The notes beneath the pieces were generated by a model. That model saw only the letters and a program-made list of their open reading frames with translations. It was not told the origin of the DNA and made no database searches. The translations under genes were made by a program, and so were the position numbers. Positions 25,320 through 40,200 of a DNA stretch of 64,000 nt are shown one piece after another (position 1 is the first letter of the stretch; each line of letters opens with the position of its first letter). The stretch lies in the NCBI RefSeq assembly GCF_027580225.2, contig NC_073340.2, positions 20,220,001 to 20,284,000 on the forward strand, read 5' to 3'. The DNA is from Misgurnus anguillicaudatus (lineage: Eukaryota; Chordata; Actinopteri; Cypriniformes; Cobitidae).

Positions 25320-27640
25320 CAATGCAAAGTTAATTTAAAGACAGTGATTCAGAACTTTTTTAAAATTCTGGCATTCAGACAGAAACCAACACTCGAACAT
25401 GAGCAAAACAATCACAGAGTACCTGAGTGCCACCCAAAGAAATATTACTACAGCACCATCTCGTGGTCAAAACATGAATATAAATGACACCGCATGTGAT
25501 ACTTTTCACCAGTCAACAATTCAAAATAATAATAATTATAACTTTTTGACTATAATGTAACAACAAAAGCAAACGTTGAATTATTTCATATTTTCATTAG
25601 TTTTGAGATTACCTGCAAAGCCAGAAAATTTGCATATTCAGTGACTATACTGTTTTACATTTCATATTGCACCACATTAGGTTTTCAAATAATATGTTTA
25701 AATCTTGCATTGCACTTCTTCTGTTATTGTAGGCCGTAAATGTTCCAAAAATCCTGGGTTGTTTTAACCAGTGGTTGGATTTGTTCATATATTACCAGGC
25801 CATAACGCGCACCACAGTTTGTAGCAATGTAGTTCAATCTGTTCAGTCAGATGAATTAGTTTAGAATACGAATTTGCAGAGCTATTGCATAAGGTACGTG
25901 GTACATAATAGACAAAAGGAGACAGAAGGATATTACAAAAAGGCACAACATTGCACTGTACTAAAAAGTGAAGATATTGTGGTAAATATGATGAACACAA
26001 TATTGCACATGGTAAGAGTAAATATGGTAAACCTGTGATATATTGCACAAGGTAAAAGTAGATATGATATACATTTAATACACATATTGCACTAAGTGAG
26101 TGTAAATAAGATACACATATGATACACAGAGTAAGATGGAGGGGGTCAGTGCATGAGATATTGAGTGCACGTCACTGTTCAGTGTGATTATAGCTCTGAG
26201 AAAGAAGCTGTCCTTGACGTGTAATAAAACCTATGGAGTTTTGACAAACAAAAGCTCAATTCAAGATTCACTGGTAATAGTGTATACTACAGTAATCATG
26301 TGACTTTCAATGACACTTTTGATCAGGTGACTAGGTACAGTTATAGATTCTGGTAAATGTGTGTAAAAAGACACCATCTCTGCTCATACAGACATTCAGA
26401 CAATTGATATGCTGATGCACCTGCTTCTATTGTTAGCAAACACAGTGCGCTGTATTTAGGTATTGTTCCTTTTTTATTTTTTTATTTTTTTGAGGTATTG
26501 TTCATGTAGAAAGTTAACAACAGAAGTAAATATTTCACCAACAGTGTATTTGTGTACTTTCCATGTAAATTCGTGTATCTAGCCTATTATTGTATAAGCT
26601 GCAGGGATGGACTGTTTTTTGTAAGCTCATAATGAATTTACACTTTATTTTTCTATAACCCATATCAAACAATTGTTTACTTTTGGTTGGGTGGCTTTAA
26701 CATATTACTTCATCTGTTGTCAGATTAGCTATGGTTTATGATATATGTTTAACCTACATAAAATAAATGCACATAAAATCTGTCTTGCTCCCATGACCAG
26801 AATTCTATCAAAGTAAAGTTATGAATAACAAACAACTAAAAATTAAAAAAATGTTTTAGTCCAGTTCTTTCTATAAACACAATGAGGTATTATATTGCAA
26901 CAAAACAGAAAAAAATGTTTTGGATAAAATAGGGCTGTCATCTCTCTGGTTACTTCTGTGAAATATCATGGCTGGAACTAGGACAAAACCGAATACCTTC
27001 TGGTAAGCTACATCTTTGGCCTAAATTAAACCACAGCACAAAGGGACAAAACCAATAAGCTGGGATATGACTTTAGACTTTAATGCAATTGAAAATATAC
27101 AGTATGATCTGTCCACTCACACTATCTATCTGATTTTTCAGAAAGCCACAAAATTTGCAATGACTATTCCAATACTCAACCCAATTGTCTACAGCTGTAG
27201 CTGCTGCTAACAAACTAGGTAAATGGTGTTGTTGACCTATTTTTTTTAACAATGTTCCGGTTGCTAATACTTTTAAAAAAGTGCAGAATTTCCCAGATTC
27301 ACTTTGATCAGTGACTCATACTGCATCGAATAGTCAATTTAGGAAATGTGCACTCGCTAAACATATCCAGCAGATGTCAGTATTAAGTTAAAATTGCACG
27401 AAAACACAATTTTTATAAATGACCATACCATTTGTTTGTGCATACTTCATGCATTGTTAAATTTTTTATTGTTAATTTGATTTTATTTGTTTTTGTTTTT
27501 TACTTTTTTATTTTTGGTTAAAAACCATTATCTATCATTACTTCCGTTGAAACAAAATAATCACAAAGCTGTGGTTCTTAAGCAGGGATGCGGCAGGTGG
27601 CGCCAGAGAGGCATCATCACGCTGATCATGGCCGTTTCTT
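25320..27640. other. inter-promoter DNA, nothing recognised
   Basis: Lies between the candidate mpp7 promoter and wac. AT-rich, with a degenerate T-run near 26470-26495. No exon supported. Confidence 0.4.
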
Positions 27641-27869
27641 AAACGGAAGGCTGCATCCTCCGAAGGTCGCATTTGTAGGCTGCATACATCATTAAGAATT
27701 ATTTCAGAATATTAACAATTATAAAGTTTAATATTATTTTTAGTTAATCGTAAATTGTTGTAATATGCTTATGAGTTGCGAATATAACGCTCAGATAATT
27801 TAAATATACCAGTCTTGATGACGTATGCATCCGGCATATGCGACCTCCGGAGGATGTAGCCTTTCCGGG
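27641..27869. mobile_element. foldback MITE abutting the wac promoter
   Basis: Inverted ends: AAACGGAAGGCTGCATCCTC with GAAGGTCGCAT at the left, mirrored by ATGCGACCTCCGGAGGATGT and AGCCTTTCCG at the right. The AT-rich centre has no reading frame. Family not identified. Confidence 0.75.
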
Positions 27870-28184
27870 TGAATTCACTGCATCACGCTCAGCCACTTGC
27901 CGAAATTGTCCGAGTTTTGCCGAAGTGAGACCTGCAATAACCCGGATCGAGGTGTGTGTGTGTGAGGCAGCCTGAGCTTCGCTCTGCTGTAGATAGGGGC
28001 AGAGTTTGGTGTGCGAGTGGGAGATGGACCGAGGGCGCTCTTCCGACTAGCAGAGGCGGAGTGCGACTCCAATAGCCAGAGCTATTGAAATAATATACGC
28101 GATCAGGTCGTCGACAGCCCACTCCAAAACAAAAATTTGTCGCCCATCTTTCACATCTGCTTCACACACACTAACACGGCATTG
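27870..28184 (+). promoter_or_regulatory. wac: wac promoter / 5' UTR region
   Basis: The stretch before the start codon is richer in G+C and CpG than its surroundings, with a CCAAT box at 28069-28073 and no TATA box at a convincing place. The transcription start cannot be fixed from sequence. If it lies before 28024, a 9-codon upstream reading frame (28024-28050, ATGGACCGAGGG to TAG) would be in the leader. Confidence 0.55.
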
Positions 28185-28225
28185 ATGGTAATGTATGCAA
28201 GGAAACAACCGAGACTCGGCGATGG
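28185..28225 (+). CDS. wac: wac coding exon 1
   Basis: Codes [13 protein letters not shown] plus two bases of a glycine codon, then donor GTAAAC. The first ATG has T at -3 (weak context); the third codon is also ATG with G at -3. Conservation of MVMYARKQ in vertebrate WAC favours the first. Confidence 0.93.
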
Positions 28226-31200
28226 GTAAACAGCTTTATTTTCTACTTCGATTTTCCTCCTTTTCCTTCTCCGCTTTGACAATCCGCCATTTTTAGCCAA
28301 ACCAAAATAAGTAAAAACTTAAGGAAGCCTATTTAGCTGTTGCAATATATGTTACTGACTATGAACTCTTATTTAATTGTTCCTCTCTCTTTTTCTTGTT
28401 TTGTTTTGTAGGTGCACCGACCGAAGGGATTCTCAGCCCTATCAGGTAGATGTGAGATAAATAAGATTATAAGGGGGTAAATCTAGCGCAGGCTTTTGAA
28501 GTAGTTTAGGCCTCTGTGCGTAAAACACACGGAAAAGTGTCTCGTTCACATCGGGCTCGAATGAAAATGACACATAAATTGAGTTACTACGTTAAAAACA
28601 CAGATGTGTGTTGGCAAAACTCTCAATGACCGTCGAAACTATAATGTTGTAAGTTAGCTCTGGGGCGCTAGCGACTTTATCAGGCTAACGTTAGCTCGCT
28701 AGCAGCTAAACCAGGGCCGAATGCAACGGCGATTTAAAGCCCAAATATTAATATGAAAACGCCAGTCTTAGTCAATAATTCAAAATTAAAGATGTGCTTT
28801 TTAGTCAAGCATTTAAATGAGCGCATAACATTAAAGTGTTGTTTATAAACAATCGAGGTAACAGTTCAGTTAACGTTACTGCCGAGTTCAACCAAATCCC
28901 AATTAAACGAAAGTAATCTAGGTTTAGTCAATCATGGGATGCTATATTTATATATACAAGAGGTTATGGTAAGCTTTAATGCGTTGACTTCAGTTGTGCA
29001 AAGACGTACAAAATATGTCAAATCACAAACGTGATTATAATATAAAATATATTGTGCTGTGTGTTCTTGTATACACTGCAGTAAACTGAAATTGAAATGC
29101 ATTACATGTGAGACTAAACGTGAATTAGAGGTAAATGTAGGGATCGTTTTATCTTGACAGGCTCTTAAGTACTCATCCAAGAGCCACCCCGACCACAGGC
29201 ACGAGAAGATGCGTGACAGCAACGACGCAACCCCGCCGTGCAAGATGCTGCGGCGATCAGACAGCCCAGAAAACAAACACACGGACAGCCATGGCAAAGC
29301 AAAAGCCATTCATCCACACAGGGGGAGAGACAGAGAAGGAGGTAAGACCTGTAGACAGTGAATACTTAATAAGATCCCAGTCTTAATAGTATAGCCAAAA
29401 TTATAATTATTTTTACTTGGTTAGCTTTACTTAAACGTCATATTTTATATATGTTCAGTGGATTGTTTATTAGTTGGATTTAAATATGCATTATCCCAGA
29501 AGTCTTGGGGGTTTATTTTCTTTTAATCTCAATGTTTTGTGATAAAGAGAATAACTGAAGGAAATACAGCATCATGCAGTCTTAATTGGAGGCCCTACAT
29601 TCATTAGCTTCCATGCATTGCATGCATTCTTGCTTTATGATTGATGCTGTTGCAGACAGGAGAATCTAAGACTTATGAGCACCATCAAATACTTTTTTGG
29701 GACAGTGAGGTTTTTCAGATTTTTAAGCAGTAGCATTTATTATTTTTTGGTTTTATTTTACACTTGGAGAATGTACCATCATTTGCCAAAAGTTAGAAAG
29801 AACAACAAAACTCACAGAATGAAGCAGGCCTTATATATCTGGTCTTAAACAAGCACTGAAGTGAGTTGTTCACAATTTTATTCAATTTTGACTGCCTGTG
29901 CTATTTTGTGTACTGATTTTTAACCAAAGAAAATATTGTTGTACTCTCATAAATCTATATTGCTTATCTATCTTGCAAGATCCCCACTATTTAATTTTCA
30001 TGAAAAAGGTAAAAGTAGCATTCAAAATTGTTTTGCAAATCTGCAGCTAGAATTTTTTTGCCTTTATACCGGTAGATGTTTAATCTGTTGAACTGACTAT
30101 GTGCTAATTCCATTTAGACACATTTAACAAGTCCAATTGGTATGGCTTGCTGGTGGATGATTACCTGTAAATGACAAAGTGTTATATAAGATTTGCCCAC
30201 ATCACCTTACAATTTTACTGATGTTAAATGTAGAATAGTTTAGAAGCTTGGGGTGTCAAGTCAAATAGGGAGTGAACTAGAGGTCTTCACGTGTCCACCG
30301 TGTGCTTCAGACACGGTTCAGGAATAACATTAGCAGCATCGGGTCATCTTGGGTAATTCAAAATAAATGTATTTTTGCCAAACAGAAATGAGAAGACCCA
30401 AACTATCTAGCGTGTGTGTAACGAGTCCTTTTCCCATTTTCATTGAGCCAGACCTGTCAATCAATTTTAAAAGCACATTTAAACGGTTACCTTAGTGTCA
30501 TGGTCAGATAACAAATGAAAGACCATGGAGAAGTGTGCCAGTGGGTTTCTTTCTGTCTGAATGGTGCATGCGAGGCTGCAGACTGCACAAACGTTGGTGC
30601 CATCGGGTTTAATCTCAGGGTTTGTCTGGGGTCGCGTCTTTCTTTTTTTTAAAAAAAAATAAGCACCTCGGGTAAAAGGGGATTCTGGTCTTTCGTGTGG
30701 TGTCGAGTACTTTTGTTGGAAACGAGAAGACCTCTAAAATTAAATGCCTTAAGAAACCTCATTCTGATAGGATTTTAGTAGATGACATAAAGTTGAGAGG
30801 TGTAATGTGTGCATCACTAGTGTCACTTAATGGAACTGCAAAAATAATGTCCATTTTAAACCGGTCCGTGAACACTCATACCACATGGTTAGTTGACTGT
30901 GTCTCACACTGTTAATGTTTTTTTGAGAGAAATTTACTGCTGAAAATATTCCTCCACTTTTAAACTTTACCAATATAAAGTAACGCACATTGTCATACGC
31001 GATGCATGTAATCACAAATCCAGAAACGTAAAATCCGCAAATCCAGAGACTTTGTATATATTTAGTTGACCATAAGTGAAAATATTTTATTTATAAAAAT
31101 CCACACTTTACCCATAATGTACTGAAGTTTCTTCAAGGATTAATTAATGTATGAGTCCTCTCACATTTTTATAAACGCCTTAACCAGCGTTCTCGCTGTT

Positions 31201-34200
31201 TTGTTCATGTGCACATGTCTTGGCTTGTAAAAGTTAAATGCTGCAATTGGAAGTAAACAAAGTAATGCATAAACAGGGGTGCAAACTTGTCACCTTTCGG
31301 TGAAATTCGCAGTTTTTTGATACAAAATAGGTCATTCTTGTGATTCGTCTAGATCCGATAAGTTTTTGAAAATGAGGGGTGAGGGGGGGGGGGGTCTGCG
31401 ACATGGTAGCAGTAAATGAAATTATTAAAATCATGTCCAGCTATTGTGGTAACGATGTCAAATTACTAGCCAGTTTGGCGGGTTATGTTTTACAATTTAT
31501 AGCCACCTCATTTGCTGCCGAAGTTTAAGCAGTCTGCAGATTGAGTGCACATACTTAACTCGTAGTATTTTCTCATTTGAGGTTACGCGCCCACGTCACG
31601 TTGCTGTGCGCGTGGTCATAAAGCTTAACATTTGTTCACGCACCGCAGTTTTAAGTTAAGTGATTTTAAGCCGTTGACAACAGTGCTATATGCGCTATAT
31701 ACCCGTTTCTGTTTAAGAGGAGCGTGCAAGCCGCATATCCGCTTATATAAGAGCGCTTGTGTCTTGTCACCTTTTTCACCTCTGATGAGTTTGCACCCCT
31801 GATAAAAGTCTTCTCGATTCATGCAGTTGTCTGAGAAACTGATAAATTAAAAACTTGCTAAAATTATAAATTCTGCAGACATAAGGATAGAAGGTGGACT
31901 GTAGGTAGTGACGTCACTGACTGCGAGAAACCTGACAAATTTTTTAAATCTATGTAGTTTTCTTGGTGGCCGGTTTTTGCATGTTAACGCATAAAAACAA
32001 CTTTTTTATAATTTACAGATTTTTGATAGTTAACTGATTATTTCTTGAATCTAAATGCACTCATTGAGGCTTATCTATAGTTAAATAATATGAGCTGTGC
32101 ACAAAAACAATGGATCTTAATTAGCTTTTTAGCTATGTACTAATGCACTATTATAACATTTTTACTTTTTTTTAAAGCTGCATTTTATAAATACTATTGT
32201 AAAATCTTTACATCCACCATTTTAATTTACCCAAGAATGCAAACTTGTCACCTGTCAACTGACTTTGGTTTTTAGTGCAACATTGCTCATACAATCACAA
32301 CTAATGTTGTTGTACAGTGCTACCTGCATTGTGCAAATAATACTTGGCCCTGGGAAGTTTTTGAAAATATAAATACATAGATACAGGTCATTGAAAATGC
32401 TTGAATCTATTTTATGCAAGAAGTTTTCTGGAAAAAAATCTATATTATTCCATGTGTAGTGTAGAATAATATCATAAGAGTTATAGACTTTTAAAGCACA
32501 CGTGCTAAACTGTTCACTTTAAATGCTTATATCTACTGTATGAGAATGTTGATTCATACCAAAATGCTTTTTTGCATAGTTGTGTTTGACACATGAAAAC
32601 GTCCCTCTCTGGTTACGTATGTAACTGTTGTTACCTGAGAAGGGAACGAGACGCTGCGTCTCTCTTGCCATACTTCCTGCGTCCCTGTAATGCCGTCTTT
32701 GGCAATATTTCAGATAGCGATATACTTCCTTGCTCCCGGCGTCACCATGTCTTTGTCGTTAAGCCTCACCATTGGTTGAATGTGATATACACATTCAGAT
32801 GCACATACCCCTGGATTTGTCCCCAAAGTGATACCACAGTGACACAGCGCGAGTTCCCTCGAAAGGAAACTGTAACAATGTATCTTAAAAGGTAACACGA
32901 TGTAACCTTGCTCTCACTTGAAATATGTCCCCACATTTAGTCCTTGAATTTGAGGGTATTGCACCTGAAAAGTCCTTGACAGGTCCTTGAATTTGAAGTT
33001 AACTAAGATGTGGGAACCCTGTGAACTTACAAGACAAGCATGTCAATTGAATTTGTGTATTTATTTGTGAAGAGATCAGATGAACGGAGATTGTGCATCT
33101 TTTTACATGTTCAACATAGCAATTGTTTTTGTTCACAGTGACAGCACTGTAAAACATGCAACTTTTGTCCCTGAACAGGCAAATATGAACTAATGAAATT
33201 ACAAAATACTATTGCGATTCTAATATCATCAAACTTGTAACAATCTAAATTAGGGTTGTAACGGTATGAGATTTTTCACGGTATGATAATCGTCTCGGAA
33301 ACTATCACGGTTTGCCGGTATTAAACACTTATTATTATTATCATTAGCTACAATGACCCTTAAATTTATAAAAAACAGATAGGGGTTTTGGGTTGAACAT
33401 ATGGTTTATTACATTAAACTTTTTTTGGGGAAAATACACTTTCGAAAAAAGTAAACTTTGATTCTTAACCATTTTTGATTCTTTTAATTTTATTCTTTTA
33501 AATAAAATTACAAAATATAGGGATGCTCCGATCAGGATTTTTGCAGGCCGATACCGATCACCGATTTGTTGTCTTCGTGATCGGCCGATACCAATGCCGA
33601 TACCGATTTTTCAAGCTGATATGCAAGCTCTTTGATGACTGTAACTTTTAAAACATTTTCTAGATAAAGTAAAACCACAGATGTTGCATTTGTTATATTA
33701 CTTGCAGTAATTGGGTATATTATTGTTTTAATAGAGAATCAAATAAATTAGCACAACAAATATTTCTTCTGCAAAGAGAAATTTAATATGCCTTTAAAAA
33801 GTCTTATGTCTGTAAAAACTAATTAAAATAAAACAGTTAACAGTCTTTACTGTATGAATTAAATATACACGCATTCGTATGAAGTACAACAGTTCTTTAG
33901 TGAAGAGCAGAGAGTGATTTTAATTGAGAGATGAATTAGGTTACTGTAGCTTTAAGACTTGACAGAGATCGCTCTGTTCACGTGCACTGACGACAGGTTG
34001 CTGTGTGTGCGTGCGGCGGGTGTATGCAGACGAGACGAGAGCAGCTGTGAGGAAAATTAAAGTTTAAACGCTCAAAACTTTAAAACGCATGCAAATAATA
34101 AACTTTTGACATGAGGATGCAATTGTCCGCGATAGATATGTGTTGTATACGCTGTTTGATGGGGATGTGAAGACGGGTCGCGATGTTAGGACCGGACCGC

Positions 34201-37200
34201 GTCCTCATAGATAATACACATATCTCTGTAAAGGCAAAGAGAGAAATGCAGATCTACACGTCGCTCATCAGCCACGGGTTATAAAAATGCTCTCACTGCG
34301 TAAAAATGGTCTCTATGTGCAGCCGCATTGAGGAGCCATGACAGACAAAAGTAAACAGAAAGATCGGTTCACGAGATCGGCAAATTTAACGAGGACCGAT
34401 CGAGTCATTTAATGCCGTTATCGGCCGATACCGATCTGCGGCCGATCGATCGGAGCATCCCTAATAAAATACTCATTAAATTCTCTCAGAGCTGCTCTAG
34501 ATATATTTATTTGTTCACATCGTCATATAGTGAGTGAAATGCATAGTTTTTATTATATGGCCTAAGTATAATCTACTTTAATTTATCTGTAATATAAATC
34601 ACTTAAATGGGCTTTAGTGCCTCTTTTTACAGCCACTCTTCGTCCACATTTCTTGCAAACTGGATATCCATCTTCAAGGACAACCCCGTGTTCGTTTTTC
34701 ATATACCCAAAGTATTCCCATACTGTAGATTTTAACTTTTGTCTGGTAGGGGATAGAGGATAGAAATTGTAGTCTCTTACATTTTCTCTGCTGTACATAA
34801 ACGAGTGGAGTCTAGCTGTCATGCCGAATGAAGTTGCATGTGCGTAGTAGCGCAGGTGAGATGTTCTTTATTTTTGTCCAAAACCGTGTATAAGCAAATG
34901 TTTACGGTATGATAATCGTAAAAGTTAATATCAAGTTATACCACCATACCGGTATACCGTTACAACCCTAATCTGAATTGAACTAAACTCAAATCAATTT
35001 CTCTATGACACTGTAATGAATCTGAAACAATGTTGTGCTCATTCTTTGTGTAATAAATGCATCGAGGCAGATTAATGCAGACTATATTGTCATTAGATAT
35101 ATGACTGTACCTCCGACAGACAACGTCTTGTTAGAGTTGTAATTTTGTTATGGAGATTGATTTGCACGCTCTTCCATGGAATGTGTTAAGCTTCAGTAGC
35201 GCTGCGCAGATGTATTAGCCGATGACATCAGAGTTTCGCAAGAAAGTTTCGAGACCAGTGCTTACTAATCGCTGTTTTGCAGAACTTCACGTAGGTCAGT
35301 CTACGCTAAGTGTAATCTGGCAAAATGATTGATAGGTGTCAGATTTTTTCGTCACTGCTTTATTTATTTATGATATATCTCACCCTGTAAGAGTTGGCAT
35401 TCTTGTTTACCAGATCTCCCATTGAAGGGTTGATGAAAGTTTAGCAGTGTAATTGTTATCTACTTCTCGCTATTATATTATGTATGTTTATTGTGTGTGC
35501 TTAAATGACTTCTGTCATTACATTCAAAACCAAGATAAGCATTGTTAAACACAAGATTGTTAATATTAATAAGTATCTTCACCTTCAGCTTTTGCCGTGT
35601 GTCATAGGGCAAACCCAAAACAGGTTTTCTGGTTCCTCCACACCCATCAATGAGGCTTCCAAACACACAAAGTTTATTTTAAACCTGCTTTTCTTAAATA
35701 CTCTCTTCATTATTAAAGCTTTTTTAGTATTTTAAATGTGCAAATGCAGACTACCTAGTGCACTTCCACAAAATAAAACCTTTAGCTAGGTGGACAGCAG
35801 AGAGAGTTTACCTATCTTCAGTGAGTGCACTTGCAGCAATCAATATAGACTTGTTCATCCACTTAAGTGTCAATTATGGCGCTTTTCCATTGCATTGTAC
35901 CCCACGGTTTAGTTTGGGTCGGGTCAGCTCACCTCACTTTGGCATGGTTAGCTTTTCCATTGAGTTTAGTATCACTTCGCAGTGGGAGGGATTATAGGCG
36001 TGTCGTTATATTTGCTCAGCATACTGCTGTGACATCATACAAGTGAGAGCGTCCTTGTACATTCCCATACATTTATTTATTTCTCAGTCCGCCACAATAT
36101 TAAAATTGGCTACCATAAATAGCTGTTTGCACATCGCATTTATCACTAACGTTACCGCTGTCTCACATGACAGTTTCATTTCAAACACCGCGGCGTCAGT
36201 CGACGGCGTTTAGCTGAGCCTCATTGAAGTTGCATTTGAGCATATAATGCTGACGTGCTCGTCGCGAATGTTCCGCCACAAACTGCAAGTTTGGAAAAAA
36301 CTGTTATGGTGTTCCTGATTCTCAACCTGTGGATGTTTTTCATTGCTAAAAGGGAGTTTGGGAACTTATAGCAGAGCACAGATGACAACATGTTTGCTCG
36401 AGACAGCGCAAGCTAGCCTAGCACAGGTAAAGCTAATCTTTTACATTATAGTGATGACGTGACGATTCTCTCAGACCAATCAGTGATCTACAGTGTTTTC
36501 ACGTCACGTTTGGTATCAGCTCGGGTCGCTTGGAACCCCAACCGAGGTGGTACGAAAAAAAGTATTGGGTACTACGTATTGCACCCAGTGGAAATGCTCC
36601 CAAAAGTAAGCTGACCCGACTCAAACTAAACCAAGCCGTGGGGTCATATGCAGTGGAAAAGCGCCATTGTAGTCATACATAAGTTCTATGCCGTAGGCTG
36701 TTCGTAGCTCTGCGTAGTCTGACGCGCACATTGCCAAAAAATAAACAACGCGTTCAGCCAGGTCAAAGACCTTGTTCACACTGTCAGTCCAAATTCGATT
36801 TTGGTGCATATTCGATTGGAATCCAATCACATTTAGAACGTTTGAAAGGCCAAAAACCGCATGAAATCCATTTTTTTTCTAATCCGTTTCAAGCTTCATC
36901 CAGAGGTGGTTTGAAATCCTTTTTAAATCGCATTTCCGAAAATCCATTTCAATCTGACCTCTATGATTGCATTTGTGTAGCTTTTGGTTACTTCATGCTG
37001 TCACATAAACGCAACCCCAGTCCGAACTTTGGAACAGTCCATTTTTGACGAAATGTTAGGGGTGTTTGGAAAGTCCACGTATTGGGGAATATAGTTTCTA
37101 CAACGTCAGACGTCGAGGCAAAGTCGTCCCAGCGCAACGTCATTGCCATAGAAATGGTGCAGATAATCCGGAACACGGTAGAACGCTACAGGATGCACAA

Positions 37201-40200
37201 ATCGGAACGTTTTGATACACAATGTGCACAGTGAGTCTGTCAAATCGAATATGCAACAAAATCCGATATGGATTGACCGTGTGAACAAGGTAAAAACTTC
37301 TGTATCAAATTTCTTCATAAGCATTCATGGTAAGAACAAAGATGGGAAAAGTTGAGGAGTGATTTAAATCAAACTGCAGCAAAAGTCACCATCTATTGAC
37401 GTTGTGCTGCTACTGTGGGTTACACACGTTGATACTGCCTACCAGCGGTATGGTATACACATGTGTTTGCACATCGACGCAGAAGTATATATGAACACCA
37501 AAGCATAGCCTATGACGTCACGGCTACGCCGTAGGACAACTATAATAAGCTCTCTATAGTTAATTTGTGTGTGATAAATACACAACTGATCAAAGCAATG
37601 TTACATTTTTTTTATTCTGAATGCAAAGGAAACCATTGGTGCACTTTTTACTAAAGCATAGCTAATCTGATGAGTGTAGTTTTCCCACTCACAAGGTGTC
37701 TTTATATACTTATATACCAGTGGGGAACCTTCAGGGCCTTCTACGCCTTCAGAGAAGGCCTAAAAAAATTAATAAAAATATTTTTTATAATAATACTAAT
37801 AAATAATAAAGTATTCAATAAAAATATGTTTTTACATGTTTAAATTTATATTTAATTTAATTTAATACATGTAATATATTTTCTCTCATCTATGTTCTAA
37901 CGTTAAGCTTACTGTCAGGTTCATATCCAATCAGAATCGTCTGTCTCTATTAAGGCCCGGTAAACTGGCTCATTCATTGGTTAGGACTTCAAGAATCCCA
38001 AGGAAGGCCAAGCTATGTGTTTTGGTGTGGAGAGTGACGGGCAACTCGACCAATCACGCTTTGATTTCAAGTGGGCGGGTAAAAAACAAAACATTGTAAG
38101 CCTTCATGAAGTCCTAATCATGCAACAAGCTGGATGCGAGCTGCCGTAAAACACCAAAGAAGAAGAAGTCCTAATCATAGACCGTCTAATGGCCCGAATC
38201 TCTGCGGTGAGAGTGGTTGAGGTAAATGGCAGAAAACGTGATTGACGTTGTGGCTAGTTTGATAGGGCTGAGGTAAAAACGAAATTACTTAAGCGGGTAC
38301 TCGTGAAGAGCACAGCCGAGAGATGCGCGTGCAGCTGCGCTGCGCATATCAGCCGTGAACACGAGAAAAATAATGGGTTTAATTATACTTTCACTTCCTG
38401 ACAGTTTTACTTGAGGATAGTAATGACTGCAGGCGACGCCGAATTACATACAATATAATTACCTAACTAAATCTCAGAGAATGCAAAAACATTCACCGGG
38501 GCTCGGGCTAGGGATTTTGCGAGCCCGCAAAATATAACAGTTATAAGCCACAAGGAGGTGCACTGAGAACGCAGGGTGCTATATTTCCCCTTATGAAAAA
38601 AGACTAACAAGCTATCCTACAGCTAAATATATATTTACAAAAAACAAAAATTAAATGCAAATTTACAGAGCAGCAGAGTCTGTATTTGTGTTTATCAGTT
38701 AGATTAAAGTAATTTTAAACTTTAAAACTGCATTTAAAGGCAAACGATGCCTATTCTGTAATTTAACTTTGCGTGCTCAGAATTTTTACACGTTCACTGT
38801 ATGATTTAACGAAATACGAATAGCCTAGTATTATATTCTGAATTTTAAAATTTATGAAAAACAAACTACTCTCAATTTATTTTGGTGGTTTTTCCCCCAT
38901 GCTCACTTGTCTCCATTTTCCTGTTTTTAAGAATTAAGGCGGTGTAGTAAGTAGAACCTATCCATTAAATTTGTGACTTTCATTTATTGCGCCATGCGTA
39001 ATTGCGCATGGAGAGGCATTTGCACTTCATTGCATATTTTGAAGGCCCAGCTGAAGTACTCACGGTTCGCCACTGTTATATACTATATACTCGTCTGACA
39101 CCTCTTTCTCTGAGGCATCGAAAACTGTCTGTACCCTTTGGTCTGTCTGCAGCCTGATCTTGCTGTAGCTGAGATGGCCCTATGAGGATTTGTGGTTTGG
39201 CAAGGGCTGATTGCAGGGCTTTCTTTTGTCTTGACTCTTCTTGTTACATTTTCACCCGAAATAAGTTTTATAAAACGTATATTTGGAGCACTAACTCTTT
39301 CTGAAAATGTGTCCTGTTGTTAGAGATTGGTTGGGACGAGTGTCTGTTCTTCCAGACACTTCCACACTACTCAGAACGCACTTTAGATAGTTATTTTGTC
39401 TTTCTTTAAATAGCCTTTTAAGACAGCCCATCGACTGTCTGGTTTGAAAATATGAAGTTTTGCTCATCTCCCAAATCTGGCATTTTAATGTATCATCAAA
39501 GACCCAGCAATCGAGAAGCAATTATTGAGTGCGTTATACTGTTAGTTTGGCCTGTTGATGCTCATTCAGCCGGTCGTCAGTTTTAATCCAGTAGACGTTT
39601 GTTTTTCATGGATAATCTTTATTTTTAGGTAGTATCTGATTAATGAGTGTGCCGTATATATGGTGAAGAACGTGGCTCTGGTGTATTATAAAATCATTAC
39701 GTTGTTTTTCATGTCTGCCCAGCTCTGCTGATTATTAGGTTTTTGTCAGAATGAATAATAACACTGAGCATATCTAATCTGTCTGCTTTATCTTTCAAAC
39801 TGCTGTATGACCTTTCCTTTCGAGATGATGTGGTTCCATTGTAAAGAAATGAACGTATTGGATATTTAGCTAAGCGTTTCAGTTTTAATGTAGTTTATAT
39901 ACCTTTGTGGGTGATTATATAATTGCAGGTACATTTTGTGTCTAAATGAATTATTCACTATTTTTTATTATTTTAATAATTTCAGTGTTTCCCATACTTT
40001 TATTTATTCTTGGCAGCCTGCCATGAAATCAGAGTTTACCTGTCACAAATAGATTTTTTCACAGTGCAATTATTTTACTATCTCTGTCTTACATGGCAGG
40101 TTCTGTACAAACACCTGTAGCATCAGTCGATGCGGCATTATTTTTTTTCTGGTGACAGTATTAAATATGAATCTATTTTGATGTATTACTTCTGAAAACT

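Larger units (their letters stand above)
33251..34970 (-). mobile_element. hAT element with BED-finger fragment, host of a nested hAT
   Basis: Ends TAGGGTTGTAACGGTATGA / TACCGTTACAACCCTA. Duplication ATCTAAAT (33243-33250) against ATCTGAAT (34971-34978), one mismatch. Carries a transposase N-terminal fragment on the minus strand and the insert at 33518-34463. Confidence 0.87.

Noticed and set aside
25122..25322. Minus-strand frame of repeated Phe-Leu-Ser
   Set aside because: Translation of the (GAAA)n microsatellite.
28932..29309. 125-codon minus-strand open frame
   Set aside because: It is antisense to wac exon 3 and owes its openness to that exon's codon composition.
36731..37048. 105-codon plus-strand frame
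   Set aside because: It spans the end of one MITE and an inverted-repeat MITE; no protein resemblance.
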